This document shows positions 22,900 through 33,400 of a DNA stretch of 44,388 nt, in pieces. Made by a program: the position numbers and the translations under genes. The stretch's first letter is position 1. Each line of letters starts with the position of its first letter. Origin of the DNA: Pirellulaceae bacterium (GTDB lineage: Bacteria > Planctomycetota > Planctomycetia > Pirellulales > Pirellulaceae); NCBI GenBank assembly GCA_023382975.1, contig JAHDXO010000076.1, forward strand, positions 1 to 44,388, written 5' to 3'. The notes beneath the pieces were generated by a model. That model did no database searches. It had not been told where the DNA came from and was given only the letters and a program-made list of their open reading frames with translations.

Positions 22900-25800
22900 T
22901 TAGTGGTCTTCGGACGGCGACCGGCCGAGTTCGAGCAGTTGAACGAGGCCGTTGGCGACTCGGCAGGCCAACCAGCGCTGGTCCGGCGAGACCGCGATGC
23001 GAAAACACCGATCGACAGGGTCTTCACGAAGCCTGCAGAGTTCGGTACCCAATTCCACATGCCAGACCAGGACCGTGCCTGTATCCGAAAGCGACAGCAA
23101 TCGTTCGTTGCCAGCAAAGGCGACTTGCTGGACGTAGCTGCTGTGGCCGAGCATTTCGTGGATCTTCCGCCCCGTCGCTGCGTCCCACAGGATGACGCGT
23201 CGATCGTTGCTGCCGGATGCCAGCCATCGGCCGTCGGGGCTATAGGCGAGCGACGTGGCAGTGCTGGTGTGGCCGCTGAGCGTGCGCAGTGGAACGCGTC
23301 GGATCCAGTCCCAGATGACGAGATTGTCTTCGACAACGAACGCCAATTGGCTGCTGTCTGGCGAAAACCCAACGGACCACGCCTGGTTGGCCGAAATCCG
23401 CTGCTCGACTCCTCCATCTGCAACGCGGTACACCACGACACGGCTGTCCGTCCAACTGGAGATGGCGAGGAGGTCGGATGTCGGGGAAAACACCAGTTGA
23501 TCGGCCGCCTGATCCGTCAGACTCCAGACAAGCCGGTAGCGAGTGCCTAGCCGTCGGTAGACTTTTAGAAGTCGGCCGCGATCGTTGCTTGCCGCCACGT
23601 ACGACCCGTCCGGTGAAAACGCGACGTGGTCCATCGGCGACGAGTCTTCCGCTACGCGCGAGACAGGAACGCCGTTGGACACATTCCATAACTCGACTCC
23701 GTTCTCGCAGGCAATGGCCACCGTCGAATTGTCCGAGGAGAATGCCGACGTTCGCGGAATCGCGCTTTCCTGATGCTCTTTTCCGAGTGTTCGTTGCCCC
23801 GAACGATCGACCAGATGCCACGTGGCGACGTGATTCTCCTGGCCCCCGCTTGCCAGCAGTTCACGCTCGGGGTGAAAATCCAGGGCGTACGCGCGACCCT
23901 CGTGCGCCTGCCAATTAAACCGCAGGGCACTGCCGCCCGGGGCGGCCTGTTTGTCTAGCTGCCAGACACGGAGCCCGCCATTCTTGTCGCACCCCGCCAC
24001 GAATTTCTCGTCCGGAGAGAATCGCACTTGCTGGATCCGATCGTAGTGGCGCCCGGTGAAGATCCATTCGTGCGACCATGGACGAGTGATGCGACAGACC
24101 TGAAGCAGCATGTCGGAATTTCCGCACGCGAGCAGGTTGCCGCTCGGCGAGACGGCAAGGCTCTTAATCTGGCGAAGAACACCGCACGAGAATTCGTAGA
24201 CCATGGTTTGGTTCGCGAGGTCCCAGATTCGCAGCTCGCCATCCCGATGCCCGGTGACGATCCACTGATTGTCGGCGGAAATCTGGCAGCAATTCGCAGG
24301 TTGCTGGCCACAGAAGGAAGCAGACAGGGAACCATCGCCGACGTTCACCAGACGCACCACTCCGTCTTCCGCACAGGTCAAGATCTGATCCCCTTGGCCA
24401 ACGAACTGGACCTGCCAGACTCGATCCGCGGCCACCGACAAGGTCTTGGTCTCGGCGCCATTCAAGGAATACAACCGGACCCGTCCGTCGTCACAAGCAG
24501 CCGCCAGACATTGCCCGTCTGGAGCGAAACTCAGATCTCGAACGGTTGCCGGACTGTCGAACGAGACCGTCTTGCGCGAGTTCAGATCGATCAGTTCCAC
24601 CGGGCCTGCCTCGCCGGCCGATGCGACAAGCCGTCCGTCGGGCGAAAACTGCACGCTGCGCACCGGGCCCTGGGAGGTAGTGAGTCGCTCGGCGCGAGGT
24701 CGATACTGCCGATCCAGGAAGAACCATTCGAGGTTCCGTGGGTCATCGGCGGCATCGGCTGGCTGCCACATGTCCAGGAGATGCGAAAACTGCACCAGGT
24801 CGTCACTGCGGAGAGCGAAGTCGGCTCGATGAATCGCCGTCGCATACGCGGTTTCGCGGGCCAATCGCCGCTGTTCGAGGGCGTCTTCGTGCATCGCCTC
24901 GGCCTCGGATTTCGCCAGCCGAGCATCGACCAACGCCTGCTGTTCGGCTTGGTGAAGACGCCCGAGACGCCACGACTGCCAGGCGAGCAGCGAGATGAAC
25001 AGCGTCGCCAGCAGGACGCCCACACCGCTGAATGCCGCCAGATCGGGATGCCTGCGGACCCAACGCAGGCGTCGCTCGAACCAACCGCGTGGCCGAGCCA
25101 GAATGCTCTCGCCATCCAGATATCGCCGCAAGTCGTAAGCCAAAGCGCCCGCCGACAGGTAACGCTGTTCCGGACGCTTCTCGAGCGCCTTCAGACAGAT
25201 CTGTTCCAGGTCGCGATCGACGCGAGGGTTCAGCAGTCTCGGCGCGGGAGGTTCACGGTCTCGAATCTCGTGCAACAGCTCGACCAGGTTGGTCTCCGCG
25301 AAGGGCGGGCGACCGGTCAAGAGAAAGTAGAGCACGGCCCCCAGGCCGTAGACGTCGGCTGCGACCGTGAAAGGCTGACGGTCGTACGACAGGCATTCCG
25401 GGGCCAGGAATGCAGGTGTCCCGAGTAGCTCACCGGTGCGAGTCAGATTGCTTTCGTCATCCAACCGCAGTGCGAGCCCGAAATCCGTGACGTAGGGAAT
25501 CCCGTCGCAATCCAAGAGCACGTTGGACGGTTTCAAGTCTCTGTGCAACACCCCCCGCGAGTGCGCGTAGGCTACCGCATCCACCACCGTTGCCATCAGG
25601 CGGGCCGCCGCGAACGGATCCGTGCGGAACCCGCCCGCCTGCTGCTGAAGATCTCCTCCTGGCAGCAACTTCATCGTGAAGTAGTGAACTCCGTTCTCCT
25701 CGCCCACGTCGAGAATCGGAACGATATTGGGATGCTCCAGATGGGCGCTGGTCATCGATTCGTTGTGAAACCGTCGATGATCCGCCTCGCGAGCGAGACG

Positions 25801-26379
25801 ATCCAGGCGAATCATCTTCAACGCCACAACTCGATCCAGCGTCCGATGCCGCGCGCGGTAAATGACCCCCATGCCTCCGTGGGCGATGACCGATTCCAGG
25901 ATGTACGGCCCGAATTCTCCCTTGTTCTTCTCGCTCCGAACGGTGACCGAACTGCGTGGGAACTCGGCGACACCACATGCGGACTCCATCCACATGCCCA
26001 CCGCCAACTGATCCTGCAAGCGGTCTCGCAGCTCGGGAAATCCACTCAGATAGACTTCGATCTCCGGCTGTTCCCCCAGTTCGCGGCGAGTGCGAATCTC
26101 GCCGTACAACAAGTCCAAGAGGAGACCTTGATCATGGGCAATCGCCGGGCACAAGACCAGGTAATCGTGAATCCGTAGAGGAGCATTCCGCCGCCAACGT
26201 TGTCGTTGATCGATCAGACACAACTGGACGAGGTCCGCGGGCCGCAAGTGGGATGCTCGCTGCAGATAATCGCCGAGGGCCGGGGCGACTTCCGCCGTCT
26301 CCCAGGCGTCCAACAGAGTGTCTGCCAATGCCTGCAGCGACGGAGGTTCCGCCGGGCCGAACGAAAGGGGGTTATCCAT
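22900..26379 (-). CDS. Transmembrane Hanks-type Ser/Thr protein kinase with C-terminal WD40 propellers
   Basis: This is a 1,159-residue protein kinase. The kinase domain spans about residues 158-420: glycine loop AHGGMGVIYRA (166-176), catalytic Lys188 in VALKMI, HRDLKPSN (279-286), DFG (299-301), APE (326-328) and the helix-F region ADVYGLG. All catalytic residues are present. An N-terminal helical region of about 150 residues precedes it. One membrane segment lies at about 448-468, preceded by an Arg-rich stretch that suggests the kinase is cytoplasmic and the rest is outside. A charged helix (about 470-530) leads to about 14 WD repeats (566-1150). ATG at 26379 overlaps the sigma-factor stop by 8 bases (ATGGATAA), indicating translational coupling; no separate ribosome-binding site is visible. 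The substrate is unknown; the coupled sigma factor is the obvious candidate. Confidence 0.97.
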   Translation of the reverse strand: MDNPLSFGPAEPPSLQALADTLLDAWETAEVAPALGDYLQRASHLRPADLVQLCLIDQRQRWRRNAPLRIHDYLVLCPAIAHDQGLLLDLLYGEIRTRRELGEQPEIEVYLSGFPELRDRLQDQLAVGMWMESACGVAEFPRSSVTVRSEKNKGEFGPYILESVIAHGGMGVIYRARHRTLDRVVALKMIRLDRLAREADHRRFHNESMTSAHLEHPNIVPILDVGEENGVHYFTMKLLPGGDLQQQAGGFRTDPFAAARLMATVVDAVAYAHSRGVLHRDLKPSNVLLDCDGIPYVTDFGLALRLDDESNLTRTGELLGTPAFLAPECLSYDRQPFTVAADVYGLGAVLYFLLTGRPPFAETNLVELLHEIRDREPPAPRLLNPRVDRDLEQICLKALEKRPEQRYLSAGALAYDLRRYLDGESILARPRGWFERRLRWVRRHPDLAAFSGVGVLLATLFISLLAWQSWRLGRLHQAEQQALVDARLAKSEAEAMHEDALEQRRLARETAYATAIHRADFALRSDDLVQFSHLLDMWQPADAADDPRNLEWFFLDRQYRPRAERLTTSQGPVRSVQFSPDGRLVASAGEAGPVELIDLNSRKTVSFDSPATVRDLSFAPDGQCLAAACDDGRVRLYSLNGAETKTLSVAADRVWQVQFVGQGDQILTCAEDGVVRLVNVGDGSLSASFCGQQPANCCQISADNQWIVTGHRDGELRIWDLANQTMVYEFSCGVLRQIKSLAVSPSGNLLACGNSDMLLQVCRITRPWSHEWIFTGRHYDRIQQVRFSPDEKFVAGCDKNGGLRVWQLDKQAAPGGSALRFNWQAHEGRAYALDFHPERELLASGGQENHVATWHLVDRSGQRTLGKEHQESAIPRTSAFSSDNSTVAIACENGVELWNVSNGVPVSRVAEDSSPMDHVAFSPDGSYVAASNDRGRLLKVYRRLGTRYRLVWSLTDQAADQLVFSPTSDLLAISSWTDSRVVVYRVADGGVEQRISANQAWSVGFSPDSSQLAFVVEDNLVIWDWIRRVPLRTLSGHTSTATSLAYSPDGRWLASGSNDRRVILWDAATGRKIHEMLGHSSYVQQVAFAGNERLLSLSDTGTVLVWHVELGTELCRLREDPVDRCFRIAVSPDQRWLACRVANGLVQLLELGRSPSEDH

Positions 26380-26959
26380 CGTGCAGACTCAAGGCGGATG
26401 CGACCTGGGAAATCGCCCGATTGTATTGTTTACGGATGGCCTCCGGTGAATGGTTCCCCGGCAAGCGTTCGGTGATCTGCTGCCACGAAACCCCCTGCAG
26501 CCGCCAGTCGAGAATTCTGCGCGGCACCTCGGGAAGTCGCGCGAGCGCCTGGTCGATCAGTTCATCTTGGCGGAATGCGCCGCTGGGCGTTTCCTCGATC
26601 GCCGCGAGTTCACGCAACATTTCGGGATCCAGATCCTGCTCGCGGCGCAGATCGCGACGTCCGGCTTGCCAAAAACGCGCGATGCTGCACACACGGCGTT
26701 CCGCGATGGTCTTCAGCAGACCCAACAAGTCCTCCGGACACTGGATGTCAAACCGTCCCAGTTGCAGGCCGACGAAGAATCGTGCAATGGTTGACTGAAA
26801 GACGTCGCTCTCGCCAACCACACGGTAGAGGCGGCTGTCGTACAGCCGAAACCGGATCTCGCGGCGGATCGCATCGCCGTATCGATCAAGTAGCTCGCAG
26901 GCTGCTTGCTCGTCCCCACTGCGCACGCGCTGTATCAACTCTTCGAATTCGTTGTTCAT
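26372..26959 (-). CDS. ECF-type RNA polymerase sigma factor (planctomycete, kinase-linked)
   Basis: A 195-residue two-domain sigma factor. Region 2 lies at about residues 5-100, with the core-binding stretch GESDVFQSTIARFF (49-62) and an Arg-rich -10-binding part ending RRDLRRE. Region 4 lies at about 132-188, with the helix-turn-helix VSWQQITERL to EAIRKQYNRAI. Sigma regions 1.1 and 3 are absent, as expected for ECF factors. The ATG at 26959 gives the usual short N-terminus; the nearest GGAG is about 26 bases upstream, so translation initiation looks weak. It is the first gene of a two-gene operon with the kinase. No anti-sigma gene is present, which fits ECF factors controlled by a linked kinase. 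It diverges from giant gene 2, a possible target. Confidence 0.94.
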   Translation of the reverse strand: MNNEFEELIQRVRSGDEQAACELLDRYGDAIRREIRFRLYDSRLYRVVGESDVFQSTIARFFVGLQLGRFDIQCPEDLLGLLKTIAERRVCSIARFWQAGRRDLRREQDLDPEMLRELAAIEETPSGAFRQDELIDQALARLPEVPRRILDWRLQGVSWQQITERLPGNHSPEAIRKQYNRAISQVASALSLHDG

Positions 26960-27070
26960 CTTGGTCGCGATGACGAATCGTCAACTCCATCAGCCGCGCA
27001 ATCACGCCTCGGACCGCCCGACAAACGTTGCCGGGAAATCGTGACCACATCGCAAAAACCACTAGCGGAG

Positions 27071-27090
27071 CAAACAAGGGGGGTTGTTTG
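27071..27090. promoter_or_regulatory. Inverted repeat with G6 loop, possible operator
   Basis: CAAACAA (27071-27077) and TTGTTTG (27084-27090) form a perfect 7-bp inverted repeat around six guanines. It lies in the divergent control region about 110 bases upstream of the sigma start. A dimeric regulator site or a small RNA structure are both possible; neither is shown. Confidence 0.3.
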
Positions 27091-27271
27091 GCGATGTTTG
27101 TCATTTTCGCGTGCGGGGCAGCTTCGGGCAATAGGCAGCACGGCGGCTTTCTTCGCCAGACTGGCGGTGCGTTGTCGCATCGATCGGATTGCCCAGCGCA
27201 GAGCCTTTCCTGGGATTTCTCGAACCGTTGCTGTGCCGATCAGTGATGCCAGACGGTAAGCATCTCAAGAT

Positions 27272-27329
27272 CTCCGGAAGGAATCCGCAGATTTTTGTCA
27301 TGCCGGAGACCATTTCCGGATTCTTGTCA
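27272..27329 (+). promoter_or_regulatory. Two tandem ECF-like promoter motifs upstream of giant gene 2
   Basis: Two 29-base units abut: 27272-27300 and 27301-27329. Each has CCGGA, then exactly the same gap, then GATT(T/C)TTGTCA; 18 of 29 positions match. Read as ECF promoters, the -35 elements are GGAAG (27276-27280) and GGAGA (27305-27309). The -10 elements are GTCA (27297-27300 and 27326-27329), with 16 bases between in both cases. That is the spacing usual for ECF promoters (GGAAC-like -35, GTC-containing -10). The nearer one would give a leader of about 80 bases. No transcript data are available, so this is a candidate. Confidence 0.4.
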
Positions 27330-27404
27330 GAACCTGCGTCCGACTCGCGCCCACTCGGCGATATAGCGTGGGACGAATTCCGTCCGTTCGCCGCGCAGCC
27401 TTCC

Positions 27405-27410
27405 GGAGAG
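27405..27410 (+). promoter_or_regulatory. Ribosome-binding site of giant gene 2
   Basis: GGAGAG ends 6 bases before the ATG at 27417. It is the strongest Shine-Dalgarno match in the region and supports this start. Confidence 0.75.
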
Positions 27411-27416
27411 ATCAAG

Positions 27417-30400
27417 ATGAGAAGCTATCTGAGCCACGTGTTTTCTCCACGCAAGAAGAATCGAAAGCTCCAAAAACGACGTGCGCTCTTCCGGCCGACG
27501 TTCGAGCAACTGGAGGATCGTCGGTTGCTGGCGGGAGATCTCGCGTTGATCGACGTCGATCCCACGGGAGCACCGGTCTACGGCAAAACCGCCGTGGTCG
27601 GCGACAAGCTGTACTACGCCGATACGGATCTGCAACACGGTACGGAAATCCATGTGCTCGACGCCATGGCCGATACGACAAGCATCGTGGCGGATATCAA
27701 TCCGGGATTTGGCGACTCCTATGCTGGTCAGTACGGCTTTGCGGTCGTTGGCACGAAGTTGTACTTTTCGGCCTATGATCCAACCAACGGCCACGAACTC
27801 CGGTGGATCGATACGTCGGCCGTCGCCCCCACCGTCAATACCCTGGACATCCACAGCGGCAGCAACGGTTCCTATGCCGGCCAGTACGGCGGTTTCACGG
27901 CGGTAGGTACGAAGCTGTACTTTTCGGCGTCTGACGCGACCAGCGGCGACGAACTGCGGTGGATCGATACGGCGGCGGCCGAACCCACCGTCAATACCTT
28001 GGATATCCACAGCGGCAGCGGCAGTTCCTCTGCGGGCGCGTACGGCGGCTTCACGTTGGTGGATACGAAACTGTATTTCACGGCCTACGATCCGACCAAC
28101 GGCCAGGAACTGCGGTGGATCGATACGACGGTCGCCTCCCCCACCGTCAATAGCCTGGACATCAACAGCGGCAGCGACAGTTCCTATGCGGGCCAGTTCG
28201 GCGGCTTTACGCCGTTGGGCACGAAGCTGTACTTCACGGCCTATGATCCGACCAACGGCGACGAATTGCGGTGGATCGATACGACGGTCGCTTCGCCCAT
28301 CGTCAATACCCTGGACATCTACAGCGGCAGCGATGGTTCCAACGCGGGGTTGCTCGGTGGCTTTGCGACGGTAGGCACGAAGCTGTACTTCACGGCCGCT
28401 GATCCGACCAACGGCTACGAATTGCGGTGGATCGATACGTCGGCCGCCTCTCCCACCGTCAATACCCTGGATATCTACAGCGGCGGCAACAGTTCCTCTG
28501 CGGGCCAGTTCGGCGGTTTCACGGCGGTGGGCACCAAGTTGTACTTCACGGCCTATGATCCGACCAACGGCTACGAATTGCGATGGATCGATACCACGGT
28601 CGCCTCGCCCACCGTCACTACCCTGGACATCTACAGCGGCGGCGGCAGTTCCAACGCGGGCCTGTACGGCGGCTTTATGGCGGTGGGCGCGAAGCTATAC
28701 TTCAGGGCCTTTGATCCGACCAACGGCTACGAACTGCGGTGGATCGATACAACGGTCGCCTCGCCCAGCGTCGAAACCCCGGATATCAGCAGCGGCAGCG
28801 GCAGTTTCGTTGCCGGCGCGCGCGGCGGCTTCACGTTGCTGGGCACGAAACTGTACTTCACCGCCCCTGATTCGACCGGCGGCTACGAATTGCGGTGGAT
28901 CGATACAATGGCCGCCGCGCCCATCGTCAATACCCTGGATCTCTACAGCGGCGGCAACAGTTCCCACGCGGGCCAGTACGGCGGCTTCGCTGCAGTGGGC
29001 ACGAAGCTGTACTTCTCAGCCTATGATCAGACCAACGGCACCGAACTGCGGTGGATCGATACGTCGGCTGCCTCCCCTACCGTCAATACCCTGGATCTCT
29101 ACAGCGGCAGCGACAGTTCCTATGCGGGCCAGTTCGGCGGTTTCACGGCGGTGGGCACCAAGTTGTACTTCACGGCCTATGATCCGACCAGCGGCTACGA
29201 ATTGCGATGGATCGATACCACGGTTGCCTCGCCCACCGTCAATACCCTCGACATTTACAACGGCGCCAACCATTCCAACGCTGGCTATTACGGCGGCTTC
29301 ACGGCGGTAGGCACGAAGCTGTACTTCTCGGCCCAGGACGCGACGTACGGCCACGAACTGCGGTGGATCGATACGACGGCGGCCGAACCCACCGTCAATA
29401 CCCTGGACATGTACAGCGGCGGCGGCAGTTCCGACGCGGGCCGGTTCGGCGGTTTCACGGCGGTAGGGACGAAGCTGTACTTCACGGCCTATTCTTGGAC
29501 CAGCGGCTACGAACTGCGGTGGATCGATACAACGGCGGCCGAACCCACCGCGAATACCCTGGATATCCACAGCGGACACGGGGATTCTGTTGCGGGCCAG
29601 TACGGCGGCTTCACGGCGGTAGGCACGAAGCTGTACTTCACGGCCTATGATCCGAACAACGGCGACGAACTGCGGTGGATCGATACAGCGGTCGCCTCGC
29701 CCACCGTCACTACCCTGGACATCTACAGCGGCGGCGGCAGTTCAGCCGCAGGCCAGCACGGCGGTTTCACGGCGGTGGGCGCGAAGCTGTACTTCACGGC
29801 CTATGAGCCGACCAACGGCTCCGAATTGCGGTGGATCGATACCACGGCCGCCTCGCCCATCGTCAATACCCTGGATATTTCGAGCGGCAGCGGCGGTTCC
29901 GGTGCGGGCGCGTACGGCGGTTTCACGGCGGTGGGAACGAAGCTGTACTTTTCGGCGTCTGACGCGACCAGCGGTAGGGAAGTTCGGTGGATCGACACGA
30001 CGGCCGTTTCGCTCACCGTCAATACTCAGGACATCTACAGCGGCAATGGCAGTTCCAACGCGGGCCAGTACGGCGGTTTCACGGCAGTGGGCACCAAGCT
30101 GTACTTTTCCGCCTACAAGGCAGGTTTTGGTGTCGAGTTGTTCAGTTACACCGACGCGATTGCTTCGCTCACGGCCAGCCTAAACTCGGGCAATCTGACG
30201 ATCACCGACACCGACGGCACGGGCAAGAACAACGACTTGACGGTCAAGCTGGTGAACGTCGCGGGAACGGACTACGTGGAAATCACCGATGCCGCGGAGC
30301 AGTTCGCGAGCGCTCCCACGACATCGCCGCCAAGCACACTGAGCAACGGCGACAAGACGCTGACCGTGCCGCTGTCCGCCATCACCGGCAGTATCACGGT

Positions 30401-33400
30401 CAGTACCGCAGACGGCGAGGACACGCTGACGATCGATTTCAGCGGAGGCGATTTTCCGGTGCCGATCCACTACGCCGGCGGCGATCCCGCGACGGGGGCG
30501 AGCGACCGACTGGTCCTGACGGGCGGAACGTTTGCGGATGCTACGTTTACCTCCAACGGTTCATCGTCCGGTACAGTCAACTTGACAGGCAATGCGACGA
30601 TTTCCTACAGCGGTATGGAAGAACTGGCGTCCGCTGTGGAGATTGCCAACCTGACGCTGAAGTACTCCGCCTCGAGCGAGCAGATCGCCATTTCGAATCC
30701 CGGCGGCTGGCAGACTTTCGCGGAAACGGACGCCGGTGGACGCGTGCTGTTCAATAATCCTTCAACCACGCTGCACGTCGACAGCGGCGATGGCTACGAT
30801 CAGATTCACTTGATCAGCCTACAGTCCGGATATCCTGCGGGTCTGTTCCTCGGCAGGGAAACCGATCTGGCGGACTTCGTCTCGATCAGTGGAATGCTCA
30901 ACACGACAAGCGATGTTTCCGTCGCTGCAGATCAGATCGTCGTTCAGTCCGGTTCCATGATCGAAACGATGGGCAGCGGTGACATCACGCTCCGCGCCTC
31001 GCAGATCGAACTGAGCGGGAATTTGAATGCCAGTGGCCAACTTCGAATCTTGCCCCGCGGTGATGACTCGCCGCTGACCGTCAATATCGTTGCCGATCTG
31101 TTGTTGCAGGCCCAGACGGGAGCGATTCAGATCGGCGACACCGATGACTTCGGCGGTCTGACGATCGTCGGTGCCAACCTGAACAGCCCCACCGAGGATC
31201 TGTTCATCGAGACCTCAGGGATGTTGAGCATCCAGACGATCGTTTCGACCATGAATTGGGATGAGTGGTCGAACCCCAGTGCGCCCTATCCGAGTGTCAC
31301 GTTGCGTGGATCGGAATTGCACATCCCGGTGGGAGGGATCGTCGATGCCGACGGTACGCTCAGTGTCCTCCCGGCGACCAACGGCTGGGGGCTGATTTTG
31401 AATTTGGCGAACAGCGGGGCATTGCAGGCACGGCAAGGCCCAATTCAGATCGGCGATCCGGACGATCCGGGCGGATTATCGATTGAAGGGGCCGGTCTGC
31501 GGAGTCCTGCTCACGATCTCTTCATCGAGACGTCAGGTTCAATGCTGATTCAATCGATCGTGACGACACGCTCCGACGACGACTGGTCGAATCCCAGCGC
31601 CCCCTACCCGAACTTGACCTTGCGTGCATCGGAGTTGAACATGCCGATCGGAGCGATCGTCGATGCGGACGGTACGCTCAGTGTCCTTCCGGCGACCAAC
31701 GGCTGGGGGCTGACTCTTCATCTGTCGGACAGCGGGGCATTGCAGTCGCAACAAGGTCCGATCCGGATCGGTGATCCGGACGATCCGGGTGGGTTGAGAA
31801 TTGCAGGAAGCGGTCTGCGCAGCCCTGAACACGATCTGTTCATCGAGACATCGGGGCCCTTAGCCATCGAAACGCCGGTGACCACAAAGACCTGGGACGA
31901 GTGGTCCAACCCGAGCGCACCTTACCCCAACGTGACTTTGCGCGGATCGGAATTGAACATCCCGGTCGGAGGGATGGTCGATTCGGACGGATTTGTTAGC
32001 GTACTGCCCGCCACGGACGGGACGGGCTTGGTTGTTAATCTGTCGGACGACTGGCTGTTGTTTTCACCGCAGGGCCCGATTCAGATCGGCGATGCCAACT
32101 CGGCGGGAAATGTAGTGATTGGCGGCGCGGGAGTGACCAGTGAATCTGGGTTGAATATCGCAAGCCTGGGATCGATCTTCGTCGATTCGCCCGTGACCAG
32201 TCCGGCGGGAGCCGACATCCATTTCGTGGCGCAGGATCTCTTCGGCAACGCGCCGATTCTCACTGCGGGACAGATCACGGTTGACTCCAATGTCGTGTTC
32301 AACGCATCGAGCATTTTTCATGCGGATCTGAGCGGAACGTTTCCACTGTACGGTCAAATGCATGTCCTCGGAGATGCTCGTGTCGTGGCGCTGGCTGACG
32401 TTGCGTTGGACGTGAGTCTGAGCTTCGCACCGCCCGTGGGCGAGCCGTTTGTGATCATCGACAACGAGGACCCTGCGTCGACCGTTCTCGGAGAATTCTA
32501 CCAACTGCCCGACGGGTCCGTCTTCGATGTCAACGGTCAGCCGTTCCAGATCGACTACCAGGGCGGCGACGGCAACGACGTAACGCTGACGGTGTACGGC
32601 CCCGGCTCGATTCGCGGTCAGAAGTTTCACGACGTCAACGGCAACGGTCAACGCGACCCCGGCGAACCGGGACTGGACGACTGGACGATCGAGTTGGTCG
32701 ATCGGGCAACGGGGCATGTCCTGGAGGCCCAGCAAACGATCAGTATCGACTGGGACGGGATCCCCGGCATCGATCCGGAAACCGAACAGGGACTCTACCA
32801 GTTCGACAGCTTCCCGCCCGGCGATTATGTCGTTCGCGAAGTGCAGCAGGCCGGTTGGGTACAGACATCGCCAACCGGCGGTGGTGCAGGCAAAATCGCG
32901 TTCGTGCGCAATGACAACGGAAACTCCGATATCTTCGTCATGGATTCCGACGGAAGCAACTTGACGCGGGTAACGTATGGCATCTTCGGCGCTGATGCCG
33001 TTACCTGGTCTCCGGATGGCGCCTGGCTGGCCTTTCGTGCTGTTAGCGGCGGCAACTACAGCGATCTGTTCATCGTTGATGCGAGCGGTATCGGAACCCC
33101 GGTGAACATCACCAATACACCGGATTACGACGAGTTGGCGCCGGATTGGTCACCGAACGGCAGTCTGCTCGTGTATGGCCGCAATCCCGTCAGCGGCGGC
33201 AGTGAAGACATCTTCACGGTTCAGCCTGACGGATTCGGTCTCACGCAATTGACCAGCGGACCGGAGCGTGAATTTGATCCGGCTTGGTCGCCGGACGGTT
33301 CAAAGATCGCTTTCACGAGCTTCGACCCAAATACCTACAGCACGGTAATTCAGGTGATGAATGCCGACGGTACTGGTCCGTTCGTCCCAATTGCGAGTGG

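Larger units (their letters stand above)
26960..27416. other. Divergent intergenic region, 457 bp
   Basis: This is the control region between the sigma-kinase operon (leftward) and giant gene 2 (rightward). It holds an inverted repeat, two ECF-like promoter motifs and the ribosome-binding site of giant gene 2, listed separately. No convincing promoter for the sigma gene was recognised, and the GGA-N16-GTCA arrangement is not visible on the leftward strand. Between about 27105 and 27270 I see nothing assignable. Confidence 0.8.

Noticed and set aside
24028..25428. Plus-strand open frame of 466 codons opposite the kinase
   Set aside because: The minus strand here encodes clear WD repeats, the membrane segment and kinase motifs. 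The plus frame has no domain or start signal.
26960..27060. Search for an ECF-type autoregulatory promoter in front of the sigma gene
   Set aside because: GTCA and GTC sequences occur on the minus strand (near 26970 and 27020) but no GGA-type element lies at the expected 16-17-base distance.
26906..27259. Plus-strand frame of 117 codons overlapping the sigma start and the divergent region
   Set aside because: It begins inside the sigma gene, shows no family features or ribosome-binding site, and has the composition of a chance frame.
27582..30150. Regular 156-bp array considered as a CRISPR-like or noncoding satellite
   Set aside because: The period is a multiple of three, substitutions keep the frame open and preserve the GTKLYF and ELRWIDT residues, and there are no short repeat-unique spacer pairs. 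It is a protein repeat.
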